64,000 bases of DNA from Diphasiastrum complanatum (Eukaryota > Streptophyta > Lycopodiopsida > Lycopodiales > Lycopodiaceae), in contig CM055097.1 in the NCBI GenBank assembly GCA_029204225.1, forward strand, positions 1,347,414 through 1,411,413, read 5' to 3'. This document shows positions 42,101-54,658 of this stretch, one piece after another. The translations under genes and the position numbers were made by a program. The stretch's first letter is position 1. The number at the start of each line of letters is the position of its first letter. The notes below the pieces were generated by a model. It was not told where the DNA came from. It ran no database searches and saw only the letters and a program-made list of their open reading frames with translations.

Positions 42101-45044
42101 TGAATTTGTTTCTCTTCATTTCTAGAACAAGAAGGTCATATTGTTTTGTGTCCTGGAGTATAACGACACTTATATGAGCGCATATTCTCACTTTCTAGGA
42201 CTTGTTTTGCTGCTTTGAATGGAGTTGTCTAGACCTGGGGGTTTTTATTACTTTGCCACACCGGCAGGAATGACAGCTAACCTGTTTGCTTTTCAAGCTG
42301 TTTGTGCTTTGATTGTGCATTCATTGAGTGGTGGGATGCATAGTTTACAAGGTTGGAAAATGATGTGATTTTGTCCGGGTTGAGAACCAGGTCATCTGCA
42401 ATCTGATCTTTTTTGGCATTCAATTTTGTCAGCAGAGACCTATTGGTAAGGCGTCAAGGTTATGTTTATGACATTCTTGGTTTTGAGTCCAGAATGCTTG
42501 AAAATCTGACTTACTGTCTAAGTCCGTTTGATATATTACTAGCTTAAGGTGCTTATATTATGTAGCAGCTGTATAACACATTCAACAAGTTCAAAATCAG
42601 CTTGGGCCTATCATCTGATTTTTTTGGAGGTGACTGTCCTTTAGGCCTTCATTTGGATGTCCTTGTTCTAACAAGCCTTTTACCTGTATCTCTGGCAAAT
42701 TTCTTTTTAACTGTAATCGCATCAAAATGTAAATCTTTTCTCTTTAGGCACCCTGGCAAATTGTCCCAAAACTTTTGTGCCCTAAGTAAAGAGGTATTAT
42801 TTCCTGAACACTACTCGTGAGTTTTGGGAGTTTGTATGTGTAGGCAAAAAGAAGCAAGTGGGGGGGGAAACTGTAACCTTTACCATACTCAGCTATTGAT
42901 ATAAATTCACACTCTCTATCATGTGATATATTCCATGTCGTATTTCCATGTATGTATGTCTATTGGTTATTTGCATTAATTACATTTTCACTATGGTACC
43001 CTGAAAAGACAGACACATACTGTGATTTAAAATCTGCATATGGATGAGTGTGCCACATCTTTAAAGTTTCAAACCCTAAGAAACATAAGGCAAATTTGTA
43101 TGAATTACTCGTCAAGAATAGATGGGCATTGATAACTAGTGGCTATGGTCTCCAGTAACGCTCTGCAATCAAAAAGCTATAAGCTACTTTGAAACTTTTT
43201 GATTCGACTAAACTAAGAAACTCTTTTTAATTCTTTACTGCTGGCAATGAGAACACAGGGCCTATTTTTGATTGTAAAGGTTGGAATCAACAGGTTCTAG
43301 CAATTGTCAACAATAAATGATGCGGTGGAGCGTCCATACGCAATTGTCCAAATGAGACTTACTGCAGATCCGTGATCCATATAGATGCCCTTGTTCATAA
43401 TAGTTGGCCTATAGCTTTTTGTTCTAAAAAAGACACCTTTTTCCCACTTTCGAGGTAAAGACAATGTTGAAAGCAAAATTGAAGTGTCAAAGACATTAAT
43501 TTGGAAGTTTAAACATTTGATGTTGCAGGAGAAAGAGCACCAAAAAAAGCATGCATAAGTATGTAGTATATCTAAGGTGATTATAATTCACAATCAACAA
43601 ATCCCAACCTCAAACCTCATAATTCAATGGCTTGATTAATTATGTTTAAAATTATGGTTGCTCTCTTGCGGATGGGGATGGGTTTACATGCTCTTGAATT
43701 ACAAGAAGCCAAAATCCCGTTCAATAAAATGATTACTAGCATGTGAATCCATAAGTTGTGCGATCATGGAATTACAAAGAAATGCTGTTGTATTTGAGTT
43801 TTATATTCATCTCAATAAAATGCAATTGTTTGGGCTCGTATATACAACTTATAATGCATTCATATACTTATGAGGTTGACTTGCATGCCATAATCATTGT
43901 TTTTGAAATAGAACTTCCACTTGTAGGAGCTTATGTGCAAGTTGTATAAATATACAAATTTTTGTTCATAGTGATGGTTGTATGTCCAACTACAATGAAG
44001 AGCACAAGTTAAAGCAAAGTGAGTATGTGCATTAGTTAAACACACAGCTTACACAGGCAATTTTCACTACATTTTTGAAAAATTTAGGAGCAAACAAGAT
44101 GGCTTTGTTTATGGTCATAATTGTCATTTGACTCATCGAAAAATCTACTTTCACAAGTGTTTTGCATGTTTCAAGATGATATGCTTGAACCTGGTATTTA
44201 GCATATAAGCACATTAACATAAAAATATGTAATTATTAGATAAGTTACCTTTTATAAGTTATATTTTGTGATGTGAACATTTTATAAGCAACTTGCATTC
44301 ATGTTTTGATATTAAAAACAGATTATATACATCATTCAACACAATATAGAATAATAATTAAATCATTGACAAATATTGATGTTTGTGATATGCATCTAAA
44401 TAGAGTTATCCAAATAAGAATGTTTTTAGTAAAATGAACAAAAACAAATTAAAAAATAATAATTAACTCAATAGCAAGTTGAAATTTTATATGATATGCA
44501 TCAAAATAAAAGTATCCAAATAATAAATATTGTTTTAACATGGTGACAAAAAAAAAGAAAAATCATGGCCTAGATTTTTTTAAAAAAAATTGTTAATATT
44601 CAAAGTGTCACAAAAGTATATTGCATTATTCAAAACATATTTCTTTTGGCAACTATTGTCATGCTAACCAAATCAATTGATGAATTATTATTAACATATT
44701 CAAATTAGTACATAAATAGAATAAATCAATTAAAAAAAATCATTAATCATTGAAACACAAGTAGTAGAATATATTTTTATTACTTATATAAATCTTGTTT
44801 TAACGTAAATATTTTAACAATTTGAAGTTTTTTGAAATGAAAATTTGTGTTAAAATAAAAAAAATCTTACAACCTCAATATGAATTTTAATAAATATTTT
44901 TTTACGATTTAGTTTTTTTTTTAAAAAATTAATAATTTACAAAGATTTATAGAGATTTTTAGAGTATTACGTTTTGAGAAATTGATATTATAATATTATA
45001 ATACAATTCACTATTGCAAAATAAATTACTTCATAACAAACAAG

Positions 45045-45046
<2 letters not shown>
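42101..45046 (+). other. PP2C 3' flank and gene-free AT-rich DNA
   Basis: The first few hundred bases after the stop are presumably the 3' UTR; I could not place a firm polyadenylation signal. The remainder becomes very AT-rich after about 44200, with no gene seen. Confidence 0.45.

Positions 45047-45092
<46 letters not shown>
45047..45092. repeat. (TA)n microsatellite
   Basis: About 46 bp of uninterrupted TA dinucleotides. Confidence 0.95.
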
Positions 45093-45095
<3 letters not shown>

Positions 45096-45708
45096 GGATA
45101 TATTTGAAGATATATTAATATTATCTCATAAATGGATGCTATTTTGACATTATAATAATTTGACAATTTTAATAGCATTCACCATTTAATTTTACCAAAA
45201 TCATTTATAAAAAAACAATAATGCAAGGGAACTCTTCAAAACATTTTTGTTATTACGAATAATTTAACAAAAAATGTAAACTAATCCTAAAAATCTCATG
45301 ATTCAAAATTTGGCAATTTTTGTACAATCGCCTTCTTCTAATGTACAGAAACACGACTTATCATTGACACTTTTAGGAAAGGTAAGTCTCAGTTTGATTC
45401 TCTTTTGCAACAGTCTCATCTTGAGCCAACGTTTTTCTATCCTTTTTCTTTGCCTTGGCCTTAAGGGTATGTCTTTCAAATTGTTTTGGAAGGACATTGT
45501 TCTTTTTGTCTTTAGTAGTCTTAAAAAAAGAAAGAGCTATGCTTATGATGGAAGAAATAAAATGAAAGAATTCAACTGAAAGTGAACAACTATAAAATTT
45601 CTATGCTAGGCATAGTTAAAGTGAATACCATATCTCTAAATAATATTATAAATGGGGCTAGGGCTTTATTTCTACTGCTCAAAGGACAAAGCCTCTTGCA
45701 CTCCTCAA

Positions 45709-45856
45709 AGTCTTGACAATTTAGACTCGTAACAAGGGCCTCCTAGACCGTCATGAACAATATATGCCTATAGTATAAAAAGTCTTGACAATTTAGATCC
45801 GTAACAAGGGCCTCCGAGACTTTCATGAACAATTATATATGCCTATACTGTAAAAA
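45709..45856. repeat. Tandem duplication of about 72 bp
   Basis: Two adjacent copies, each starting AGTCTTGACAATTTAGA, containing CGTAACAAGGGCCTCC and ending near TATGCCTATA. They differ at a few positions. Function unknown. Confidence 0.8.
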
Positions 45857-45949
45857 GTGTATCAGTTATATATATTGTAAGAAAACAGTCATGTCACTTG
45901 TAGCTATTACTATTGAATTTCTTTTTCCATTTCAACAAGGGAGAGTTGA

Positions 45950-46592
45950 CTATTAAAAATGAGCATTTAAGGACTTTGCAAAGATCTACAACAATCTAGA
46001 TGCATGAGAGATTGCAAACTACCAAATCAATTTTGGTTAACTCGGATTTCATTATGTTATCAAACAAGATTTGGATCTGGCAAGAGCTCTTATACACAAA
46101 AAGTAATCATCCATCAAAGACAAGCAAGTTTCATGCATGCGAGTGAAAAAATTGTGTTATTCAAGATTTTAGAGAGAGAAAATAATCCAGCTCTTGAGTA
46201 GAGAGAGAAAAAGTATGAGCTCTAGGGTAGAGAAGAAGATGTAAGTGTTTTGAGACACCAAAATCATTTTCTCTCAAAAGTGTAGTATGTACAATGAGAT
46301 TTCACATCCATATAGTGGTAGCTCACGTTCCTACTCTAAAAATCATGTGGTGATCCTTTAACATGATTGGGCCTCTCATTATGCACTTCTAAATGTGATT
46401 GGACCTCAGAAACCAATCAGATGAGGATGTTGGATTGAGGTGCATTTGCATTTTTGCATTCCTATAAATTAGGACGTGTTACCCTCTCATAGAACTCAAG
46501 ATGGAGGTCATCTAGCTTATGCCAAATCAACATTAAAGATATATACAATCTCATGGCATGCAAATTAACTAGCTAACTTTTATCAACTTTCA
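45950..46592 (-). repeat. LTR copy 1 of copia family E
   Basis: Direct repeat of 47451-48058: shared words include GCATGAGAGATTGCA, AAACAAGATTTGGATCT, AAAAGTAATCATCCATCAAA and a right end TTTCACA. It is followed on the right by CTCCTTAAAAG, the complement of a polypurine tract, so this is the 3' LTR of a minus-strand element. Confidence 0.65.
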
Positions 46593-46915
46593 CACTCCTT
46601 AAAAGTGAGCTAGTTTAAGACATACATGATCTGCTACCATCAAGCATTGATCTAAACCTCAATAGTAAAGCCTTTGATGCAAGTCTAGTGATCATATGAA
46701 TATCATTAATGAGCTAGATGAGATTCACATCAAGAGTAATGTCCTTAAAGGATCTTTCACTACCTCTAATAGGTTTTCTTACATGGTGCTCCAAATATGT
46801 GTCAAGATTCTTGCATAATTTCATCTATAAACTTTTTAGGATTGAAGTGACATGCTGAAATCAATCAAATGTAGCATCAAATGCAAGGCTTAAGTTACTT
46901 CTAGTCCAAACATTG
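46593..46915 (-). pseudogene. Copia family E RNase H/reverse transcriptase scrap, copy 1
   Basis: The bases after the tract parallel the start of the family E coding part at 48060 onward ('...AAGCCTTTGATGCAAGTCTAGTG', 'GACATGCTGAAATCAATC'). These are typical of the C-terminal end of copia RNase H and the region downstream of reverse transcriptase. No open frame remains. Confidence 0.4.
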
Positions 46916-46919
46916 AGTT

Positions 46920-47369
46920 TTAGGGGCCAAGATCAAGGATTATTGGTTCCCAACCCAATCCTAGCTTAGAATTGCCAAAACTTCTTGCATAATCTTCATA
47001 AAGGAGGAGATTATTTACATGTAATTCAAGAATTAATATTAATTCACCATGAAACATAAGGATATTCAATGAACCTTGATTTGTATCAATGAATTCAAAA
47101 AAATAAACAAAGATCTTGAGTTGAATATGCCAAGATCTTGGTACTACCTCCACGATCTTAATGATCCCTCCATGATTATGGCCATCCTTTTCCTTCAAAA
47201 CATTTTGCACACATAAAGGAATATCAAATGGATTGATAAATGCATGAGAGAAGTTCCTCACCTCAGCTTGCTTCCCTTTTTCAATATATGTGAGCCTAAG
47301 TGGCTCGGCCTCGTCCCTTGAATATCTCCTTGGAGTCTTTCCTTGAGAAAGCTCCTCCTCAAGCCTCAT
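46920..47369 (-). CDS. Unrecognised 149-codon ORF between two copia LTRs
   Basis: The frame starts MRLEEELSQGKTPRRYSRDE and later reads INPFDIPLCVQNVLKEKDGH. It is charged at the N-terminus and hydrophobic/aromatic later (LKIFVYFFEFI). I see no retroviral motif, signal peptide or known fold. It lies between LTR copies 1 and 2 of family E and may be an element-borne frame or a captured piece; it may equally be chance. Confidence 0.25.
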   Translation of the reverse strand: MRLEEELSQGKTPRRYSRDEAEPLRLTYIEKGKQAEVRNFSHAFINPFDIPLCVQNVLKEKDGHNHGGIIKIVEVVPRSWHIQLKIFVYFFEFIDTNQGSLNILMFHGELILILELHVNNLLLYEDYARSFGNSKLGLGWEPIILDLGP

Positions 47370-47450
47370 CTCCTCTCCATCACCATCTTGGATTTTTGGA
47401 AGATGTGAAGATCCTCCATCATGTTGAGTGCCCTTGGCTCCATCAAGCCG

Positions 47451-48058
47451 TAAAAAACGAGCATTTAAGAACCTTCAGTAGATCTAGTACGACTACATGC
47501 ATGAGAGATTGCACACTACCAAATCAATCTTGATAATCTCGGATTTTAGTAAGCTATCAAACAAGATTTGGATCTTGGCAAGAGCTCTTGTACACAAAAA
47601 GTAATCATCCATCAAAGACAAGCAAGTTTCATACATATGAATAAAAAACCTAAGTCTTATTCATGCTTTTAGAGAGAGAAAAAGTTTCAACTCTTGGGTA
47701 GAGAGAGAAAGTACAAGAGTTCAATGACAAAAAATAATTCTCTCTCTCAAAAGTGTTGTGTACAATGAGTATGTGATGACTTCTTAACATGATTGGGCCT
47801 CTCATTACGCATCTTTTAATATGATTGGACCTCAAAAATCAATAGGATGAGGATTTAGATTGAGATGCACCACTTGCATTTTTGCATCCCTACAAGTTTG
47901 GACATGTGTTACCCTCTCATAGATTTCGGGATGGAGGTCATCAGCTAGCTTATGTTAAATCAGCATATTGATATGTACAAAAAGGTGGTGGATGTAGGTC
48001 CACCCTATGATGACATCTAGCTTGGAAAATAAGTAGCTTACTTTTATCCATTTTCACA
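47451..48058 (-). repeat. LTR copy 2 of copia family E
   Basis: Direct repeat of 45950-46592, ending TTTTCACA at 48058. CTCCTCCTTAAAAG (48060-48073) follows; read on the minus strand it is a purine-rich tract upstream of the LTR. It is the 3' LTR of the copia relic to its right. Confidence 0.7.
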
Positions 48059-48079
48059 CTCCTCCTTAAAAGAGGGCTA

Positions 48080-49230
48080 GTTATGCAACATAGATTTATT
48101 AACAATTCCTAAGGCTAATCTATGCTTGATAAATGAAGCCTTCAGCAAAGGCTTAGTGAAAATATTATCCACATATGATGATGAATCCACATGCTCCAAG
48201 ATGATGTCCTTTGCTTAAATTTTTCCCTCACAAAGTGATGTGCCACTTTGATATGCTTGTTCCATGCATGAAAGATAGGATTTGAAGGAAGGCCTTGGGC
48301 TAGAATATCGTCACACTTGATGATGGGAACATCCTCACTATTGATGCACTTGAGCTCCACCAAAAGGCACTTGATCCATAAAATCTCATTGATTGTGGTG
48401 CTGAGTGCCTTGTATTAAATTTCAGTTGAAGAAAGTGAGAAAGTGTCTTGCTTCTTCAAGACCTATAGATGGCTTCGTCTCCAAGGATATATCAAATGAA
48501 CTTGTGGACTTTCTATTAATCTTGTCACCTAAAAAATATGAATATGAAAAGCCAATCAAGCAAAGGTTATCTCCTCGATATAGAATTTCAAAATCTAGAG
48601 TGCTAGAAATGTACCTAAGCACAGTCTTGGTTAACTTCCAATGATGGATAAAAGAAGATTGCATATATTGACTCAACCTATTGACACAAAAGCTTAGATC
48701 AGGTCTAGTGATGGTGAGCCAAATCAAGGAGCCCATGAGACTCCTATAGAGGGTGATGTCTGTGAAGGATATTTCATGACCATCTATGGATCCCTTACAT
48801 GATGCTCCATACTAAGTGTCTATGCTTTTGCACTTATCCATATTGAATCTTTTAAGAATTGCAGTAACATGTCTGGATTGACAAATAAAGCTATAAGAAG
48901 ATGTCCTTACTACATCAAGACCCAAGATATAGAACATAAACCAATTAAAAGAAGCTAATAAGGTAATTAAAATATTGATGGTAGTCATCTTTGCCACAAG
49001 AGCAAACGTTTCATCATAATCTAGACCTTTGAATTGAGCATATCCTTTTGCACAAAGCCTAGCTTTATACTTGTTGATAGAACCATCTTGATTATATTTG
49101 ACTCTAATCACCCATTTACAACCAATTGCCTATTTGTTACGTGGAAGATTAACCAACTCCCAAGTTTGATTTGAAATCAAAGCATGAAACTCCAAAGACA
49201 TTGCCTCATGCCAAATCTTTGATTCTAATG
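48080..49230 (-). pseudogene. Copia relic E: reverse transcriptase and RNase H fragments
   Basis: The minus-strand frame from about 49140 reads GCKWVIRVKYNQDGSINKYK, ARLCAKGYAQFKGLDYDETF (reverse transcriptase start). It then jumps after SFNWFMF to LGLDVV...RHVTAILKRFNM, so the catalytic YVDD part is deleted. The later frames GSLIWLTITRPDLSFCVNRL (48736) and IKCDDILAQGLPSNPIFHAW...KHIKVAHHFVREK (48363-48200) are the RNase H region. It is cut at about 49230 by the LTR of element C. Confidence 0.75.
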
Positions 49231-49232
49231 CT

Positions 49233-49981
49233 AGATGAATGATTTGTCGCAAATTGCAAGACAAATTATCTATCGCGAATGATTCGCGAAGAGCTAGACT
49301 GTGCTCGACTGATAATTAGTCGTGAATTATACGCGAAAGACAAGACTAAAAGTTGATCGTCTATTACTAGAAACAGCAACTAGAAAGATCAAACAAAATG
49401 AAGAACAAGCATAATAATATTAACACATATCTGAATGCAGAACAAAGAGCTGTATCACATTAAGTATATCATGTATACAAGTTAATAATGCACTAGAGCA
49501 CAATACAATAGTAGACGAAATCGCGTGCCTTACGAAGCTTATTTTGTCTGTAATGAGGAATGAAACCTCTTCTCTTAGTCTCTTCTTCTCTCGCTTGATC
49601 ATCTGATCATCATCTAGTCATGAATGGTGTGCAGATGTGAAAGTACAGAGTGGATGTGCTGTTTGTAGGAGATCGTGGGTGGCTGCAATATTACAGGTGT
49701 GCAGATGTGAAAGTACAGAGTGGATGTGCTGTTTGTAGGAGATCGTGGGTGGCTGCAATCATTGTCCAATCTGTTAGCGCAACTGCATGGAGTGAGCGTA
49801 AAAAGGGTGCAACGTCAGCCAGTGCTGAAGTGAACGTTGATGATGATGCAAAAAGTGGGTCACTCTTACGAATGGCCTTAGGATAAGATTTACAAGGTGC
49901 CTTAGTTTTTAGGGCACCTTCGGCATTCTGTAGGATAGTGTCCCCTTTTCGCCTAGGAGAGTAGAAGGAATAAATCCAACA
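49233..49981 (-). repeat. Copia element C, 3' LTR (truncated and rearranged)
   Basis: It matches 53364-54216 of the intact LTR from AGATGAAT onward and ends CCAACA at 49981. The outer 230 bp are missing where relic E abuts. A ~69-bp unit containing GGTGTGCAGATGTGAAAG is tandemly duplicated (about 49628-49760; single in the other LTR). About 165 bp present near 54040-54195 in the other LTR are deleted between TTTTCGCCT and TAGGAGAG. Confidence 0.85.
49628..49760. repeat. 69-bp tandem duplication inside the element C 3' LTR
   Basis: Two copies of a unit starting GGTGTGCAGATGTGAAAGTA and ending GGGTGGCTGCAAT, separated by ATTACA. The 5' LTR at 53794 has a single copy preceded by a TATATATACATA run that is missing here. 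Confidence 0.9.
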
Positions 49982-49987
49982 CCCCCC

Positions 49988-52230
49988 TTAATCTGGATCC
50001 TTGAATGCCTTGATCTTCAGACTTAGCAGTGCACAAAATTTGTTGTGTGCATTAATATTGAGTGCTTTTATGAAAATGTCAGTAACCATGTCTTGCATTC
50101 TGCAGTATGTTAAGCTTACCTCCCTGTCGAGAACCTTGCCTTTGATGTAGTGATATCTGATCTCAATGTGCTTACTTCTAGAATGAAATCTAGGGTTGGC
50201 CGATAAGACAATGGCACTTTGGTTGTCACAAAACAAAATTGAAGGGCTGTACTAATACAGATTGATGTCTGACAGCAAATTTCTCAACCAAAACGCTTCC
50301 TTAATAGATTGAGAAGCAGCAATGTATTTTGCTTCAGTAGAAGAAAGTGCGATAGAGTGTGCTTACGACTGTTCCACAAAATAGGACCGTCGTTGAAGAA
50401 GAATGTAAATCCAGATGTGGAGTTACGATTGTCTGCATCTCCTCCCCAGCTTGCATCGGAATAACCATTTAGCTAATGAAGATTGTCGTTGCTGACATCT
50501 CCATAGCAGATGCACTGGTCCATGGTAGCTCAAATATACCTCATGACTCGAATAAGAGTCTTCCAATGGGTAATGCCAAGATTAGCCATGTATTGGCTGA
50601 GTGAGCTAACAGCAAAAGAGATATCTGGTCTTGTACAGACCATTGCATACATGAGCGATCCTAGTATCAATCGATATGGATACTCTCTCATTTGCTCCTC
50701 TTTCTGCTTGGTCTGGGGACTTTGGTCCTTTGACAAATGTAGGCTTGGATCCATTGGTGAGTGGGCTAATTTAAAATTCATCAAATTGTATCTGTTAGGC
50801 ACATTATGAAGATACCTTTGTTGAGTGATGTAAATCAGTCGATTTGCTCTGTCTCTATGGATTTGAATTTCCAGACAGAAGTGAGTTTTGCCCAAATCAG
50901 TCTTGTCGAATTCTGAGAATAGCATCTGTTTCGAATCCTTAACCATATTGGTATTGTTGTTGAAGAGCAATGTATCATCCACGTACAAGGTGATGATAAT
51001 GAAGGATTGTTGCACTGACTTCGAATAAACGTTGCAATCAGCAATGCTTGGTCTAAATCCGTGTTCAATGAGGAATGTATTGATCCTCTGAAACCAAGCC
51101 CTGGCAGACTGTTTCAAGCCGTACAATGTTTTGTGGAGTTTACAGACATAATTCTTCATCTCTTCCAAAACGTATTCTTCAGGATGGATCATGTAGATAT
51201 CTTCTTGTATAACTCCATTCAGATAGGTTGTTTGTACATCAAGTTGATGTACTTCGAGGTCGGCAGCTGCAGCATAAGACAGGAGCATTCAGATCGACAA
51301 ATGTTTGACGACTTGACTAAAAGTCTCACTGTAGTCGACATTCAAGAGAAGGCTTCTGATTTCTTCTTTATGAAATACACCATCGTCCTTTTGGAGAATT
51401 TGTCAATAAAGGTTATAAAATACTTGGCATTCTTCAACGAAGGATTTTTCATCGGGCCACAAAATATCTGAATGTACAACATCTAGCAATCCTCTAGCAA
51501 CATGTTCATGGCTTGACTTAAATGGTTTCCTAGTCTGTTTACCAACTAGACAGTCTTGACAGACAGGCAACTCGACTTTTATGTGAGGATAGTCGAGATC
51601 AAGAACGATAGATTTTCTAGACATTCGTTGTACAGCAACATGATTTAAATGACCAAGTCTATAATGCCAAAGTAAACCTTTATTTGTACGAATTGAAGTA
51701 CTGAGAGCCTGACTAGAGGCAGAAAAGCAATGACTTAATTTATACAAGTATCCATGCCTCTTTTTGAGTGCTAGGATCTTGCCAGTCCTATCAACTACTT
51801 TACACTGATCACATTCGAACTCTACTCTATGTCCTAAATCTGTGATTCTGCTTACAGAGAGCAGATTTGTAGATAAATTTAGTACATATAGGACTTTAGA
51901 GAGTAGCTTAGATTGATCATTTGCAAAGCTTAATCTTATAGTGCCTTCACCTTTGATAGCTTGTGTGCTATTGTCACCAAGGTGAACGAACTTCTGGGTA
52001 CTGTAAGGTGTATAGGACTCGAAACAACCAATGAGGCTAGTCATGTGCTGAGTGGCTCCGGAATCCAGGAACCAAGAACTGTACCCAGATGCTTCTTGAT
52101 GGTTGGTCATGAAGGCATCATGATTTTCTTCTTGAATAGGCTGTGGAGCTTTTGCAGCTGCATTTGCCACTTGATTCGACTGTCCCTTGCTATTGTTCTT
52201 CGCTTGAAGTATTTGGCAGTCTTAAATTTC
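49988..52230 (-). pseudogene. Copia element C pol (protease, integrase N-part, reverse transcriptase, RNase H)
   Basis: A 255-codon frame (52170-51403) holds an intact protease motif FLDSGATQHMTS, the GAG-pre-integrase zinc region (HYRLGHLNH, CQDCLVGKQTRKPF) and the first integrase motif (VVHSDI). The integrase core is then deleted. A 252-codon frame (51288-50530) holds reverse transcriptase: DVQTTYLNGVIQEDIYM, LYGLKQSARAWFQ and an intact LYVDDTLLF. RNase H follows with a frameshift near 50520 (FCDNQSAIVLSANPRFHSRS at 50236). It is the best preserved reverse transcriptase among the copia elements here, yet the element is defective through the integrase deletion. Confidence 0.87.
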
Positions 52231-52982
52231 GTGGTTGTTTTGTTTGTAGTATATGCAGATTAGTTTCTTCTTTGTCTGCGGATTCGACTGTTCCTTGTGC
52301 TGAGCTGGTTTCTGGACTGGCTTTGATTGCTTCGGGCCTTTCTTCTTTTTTTGCTTTGTCGTGCTCTTGTTGGTATACAAGGCGTGAGAATCAGTTGAAG
52401 AACTCGAGGCTTCGTTCCTTCACATGTCTTCCTGCAACAACATAGTAATGACTCTTGAAAGAGTAAATTCTGGATGAGTCGTGATGATCATCACCCAGCT
52501 GTCTTAAGAACTTGGCAAGCTTGTAAGCATTTGCATCATTGTGTCTTGATCATCTATGACAAATCCGACAACGGCCATTTGTCTTAGTAGGTTCTTGAAT
52601 TGATTAATGTGATTCTGTAGAGAATCACCATTCGTCATCTTGAGGGAGTAGAATTTCTTCCGGATATGTAGCTTAGAAGCTATATCTCGCACTTCGTATA
52701 GTGTGCTCAAGATGTCCCAGACTTCTTTTGATGTTGAGCCTCGGATACATGGCTAATCTGGATATCCGTGATGTTGAGGATGATTAGCATGAAAGCCTTT
52801 CCATCCTTCAGCTTCCATCTGGCGATTGTCGCATTGTCTGCTTTGGGTTTCCCTTCTACACCTGTAACAATGTCAAACAATTATTTTGCCATTAGTACAG
52901 TTTTCATCTTAAATTTTCACAAATGGTAATTGGCTCCATCAAGCTTGTCCATGATAGCATTGGATTTCCCTTGGAAATCCAT
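52231..52982 (-). pseudogene. Copia element C gag, broken
   Basis: The ATG at 52982 starts MDFQGKSNAIMDKLDGANYH, followed by a stop and further pieces (KAFMLIILNITDIQISHV; DIASKLHIRKKFYSLKMTNG; INQFKNLLRQMAVVGF). A zinc-knuckle remnant (CIYYKQNNHEI-stop-DC) lies near 52255-52215. It resembles the Gag proteins of A and B1. The start lies about 140 bp inside the primer-binding site. Confidence 0.78.
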
Positions 52983-53120
52983 GTGGAAGAATTAGTCTAA
53001 GTGATAGGAGAAACTATCAGTGACTTAAGTATGAAAATCTGATATTTATAGAACAAGAAAACAATTACTCTATCGGCTAGTAGAGTCTTGTACTGTGGAA
53101 GCTTATCAAGCTATGAAAAT

Positions 53121-53133
53121 GGCTTTGATACCA
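53121..53133 (-). other. Primer-binding site of copia element C
   Basis: GGCTTTGATACCA on the plus strand is the complement of TGGTATCAAAGCC, the tRNA-Met primer site with one change, directly next to the LTR start. Confidence 0.9.
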
Positions 53134-54216
53134 TGTTGGGAGAGAGAGAGGGGAAGAATAAATGGCGAACATGAACGAGAAACGAACTCGAACAAGAAAT
53201 GAATGAGAAGCGAACTCAAACATAAAATGTTTGTGCGCAGCGGAATGAATTATTTGTCTCTCTCCATAAGCATGGCTACGCCTATCAGAATGAAGGGAAC
53301 TTTAGTGATAGAAATCACAGTCATTCTTGATTATGTAGCCAAACATTTAATGGATGAAGCGCCAGATGAATAATCTGTCGCGAATCGCAAGACAAATTAT
53401 CTGTCGCGAATGATTCGTGAAGAGCTAGACTGTGCTCGACTGATAATTAGTGGCGAATTATTCGCAAAAGACAAGACTAAAAGTTGATCGTCTATTACTA
53501 GAAAGAGCAACTAGAAAGATCAGACAAAATGAAGAACAAGCATAGCATTATTGACACAGATCTGAATGCAGAACAAAGAGCTGTATCAGATTAAGTATAT
53601 CATGTATACAAGTTAATAATGTAGTAGAGAACAATACAATAGCGGACGAAACCGCGTGCCCTAAAAAACTTATTTTGTCTGTAATGAGGAATGAAACCTC
53701 TTCTCTTAGTCTCTTCTTCTCTCACTTGATCATCTGATCATCATCCTATCATAAATGGTGTCCAGAATATGTATATATACATAATATTACAGGTGTGCAG
53801 ATGTGAAAGTACAGAGTGGATGTGTTGTTTGTAGGAGATCGTGGGTGGCTGCAATCGTTGTCTAATCTGTTAGCACAACTGCATGGAGTGAGCGTAAAAA
53901 GGGTGCGACGTCAGCCAGTGCTGAAGTGAACGTTGGTGATGATGCGAAAAGTGGATCACTCTTACGAATGGCCTTAGGATAAGATTTACGGGGTGCCTTA
54001 GTTTCTACTTTCAGCATTCTGTAGGATAGTGTCCCCTTTTCGCCTATCACCATAACCTGTGTAAAAACATTGTGTTCGCGATTCTTTTGCCTTTTATTCA
54101 TCTGTGCGAATTTGGGTGTAAATATGCAGGCTGCGTGACAACGTTAGCAAACATGGAGCATGAATGCAGGCAGATTAAGAATGGGATTTAGGAGAGTAAA
54201 AGGAGTAAATCCAACA
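53134..54216 (-). repeat. Copia element C, 5' LTR (complete, 1083 bp)
   Basis: It runs from TGTTGGGAG at 53134 to ATCCAACA at 54216, with TGTTGG/CCAACA as inverted ends. It is next to a primer site on the inner side. It includes the motif AGGTGTGCAGATGTGAAAG (single copy) and a block near 54060-54110 rich in GTGTAAAAACA and TTTTGCC. Confidence 0.9.
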
Positions 54217-54500
54217 TAGAGTACACGGCTTCGATCTGCAACTTATTGTACTCATTTACTTCTATTTCGTTTTGAATCAATACTATTCTTTATTGTGTTC
54301 AGTTTCGTCTCAAACCGTATGCGTTTCTGTATTTCTTCGTGACTAATTATTTGTCTGATAATCTTCAATGCTTAATTGTTTGGCTACGTAATCACTGTAG
54401 TACTGACGATTTCAAAGTTAGTTACTATAAGTTCAAACGTGATTTCTATCACTATTGTCTTGTTTGAAATTGATAGGCATAGTCATGCATTGGAAAGATG
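54217..54500 (+). repeat. Copia LTR fragment in opposite orientation
   Basis: Read in reverse complement this stretch matches the inner part of the A/C family LTRs, for example ATAGAAATCACGTT, TTTGAAATCG and GTGATTACGTAGCCAAAC. It abuts the end of element C. No coding sequence follows. Confidence 0.65.
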
Positions 54501-54658
54501 AAGATAGTTTATTCCGCCATGCACGAAAGGTTTTCTTTTCAAGCTAGACCTATCTTCTGCACATACCACTTTCCGACAGCATAACAAGAAGAAATTGTTA
54601 GTGCACTTATATTTGTATACAACATCATTTTGAATCTACTCATTTTCATATGCAATAG

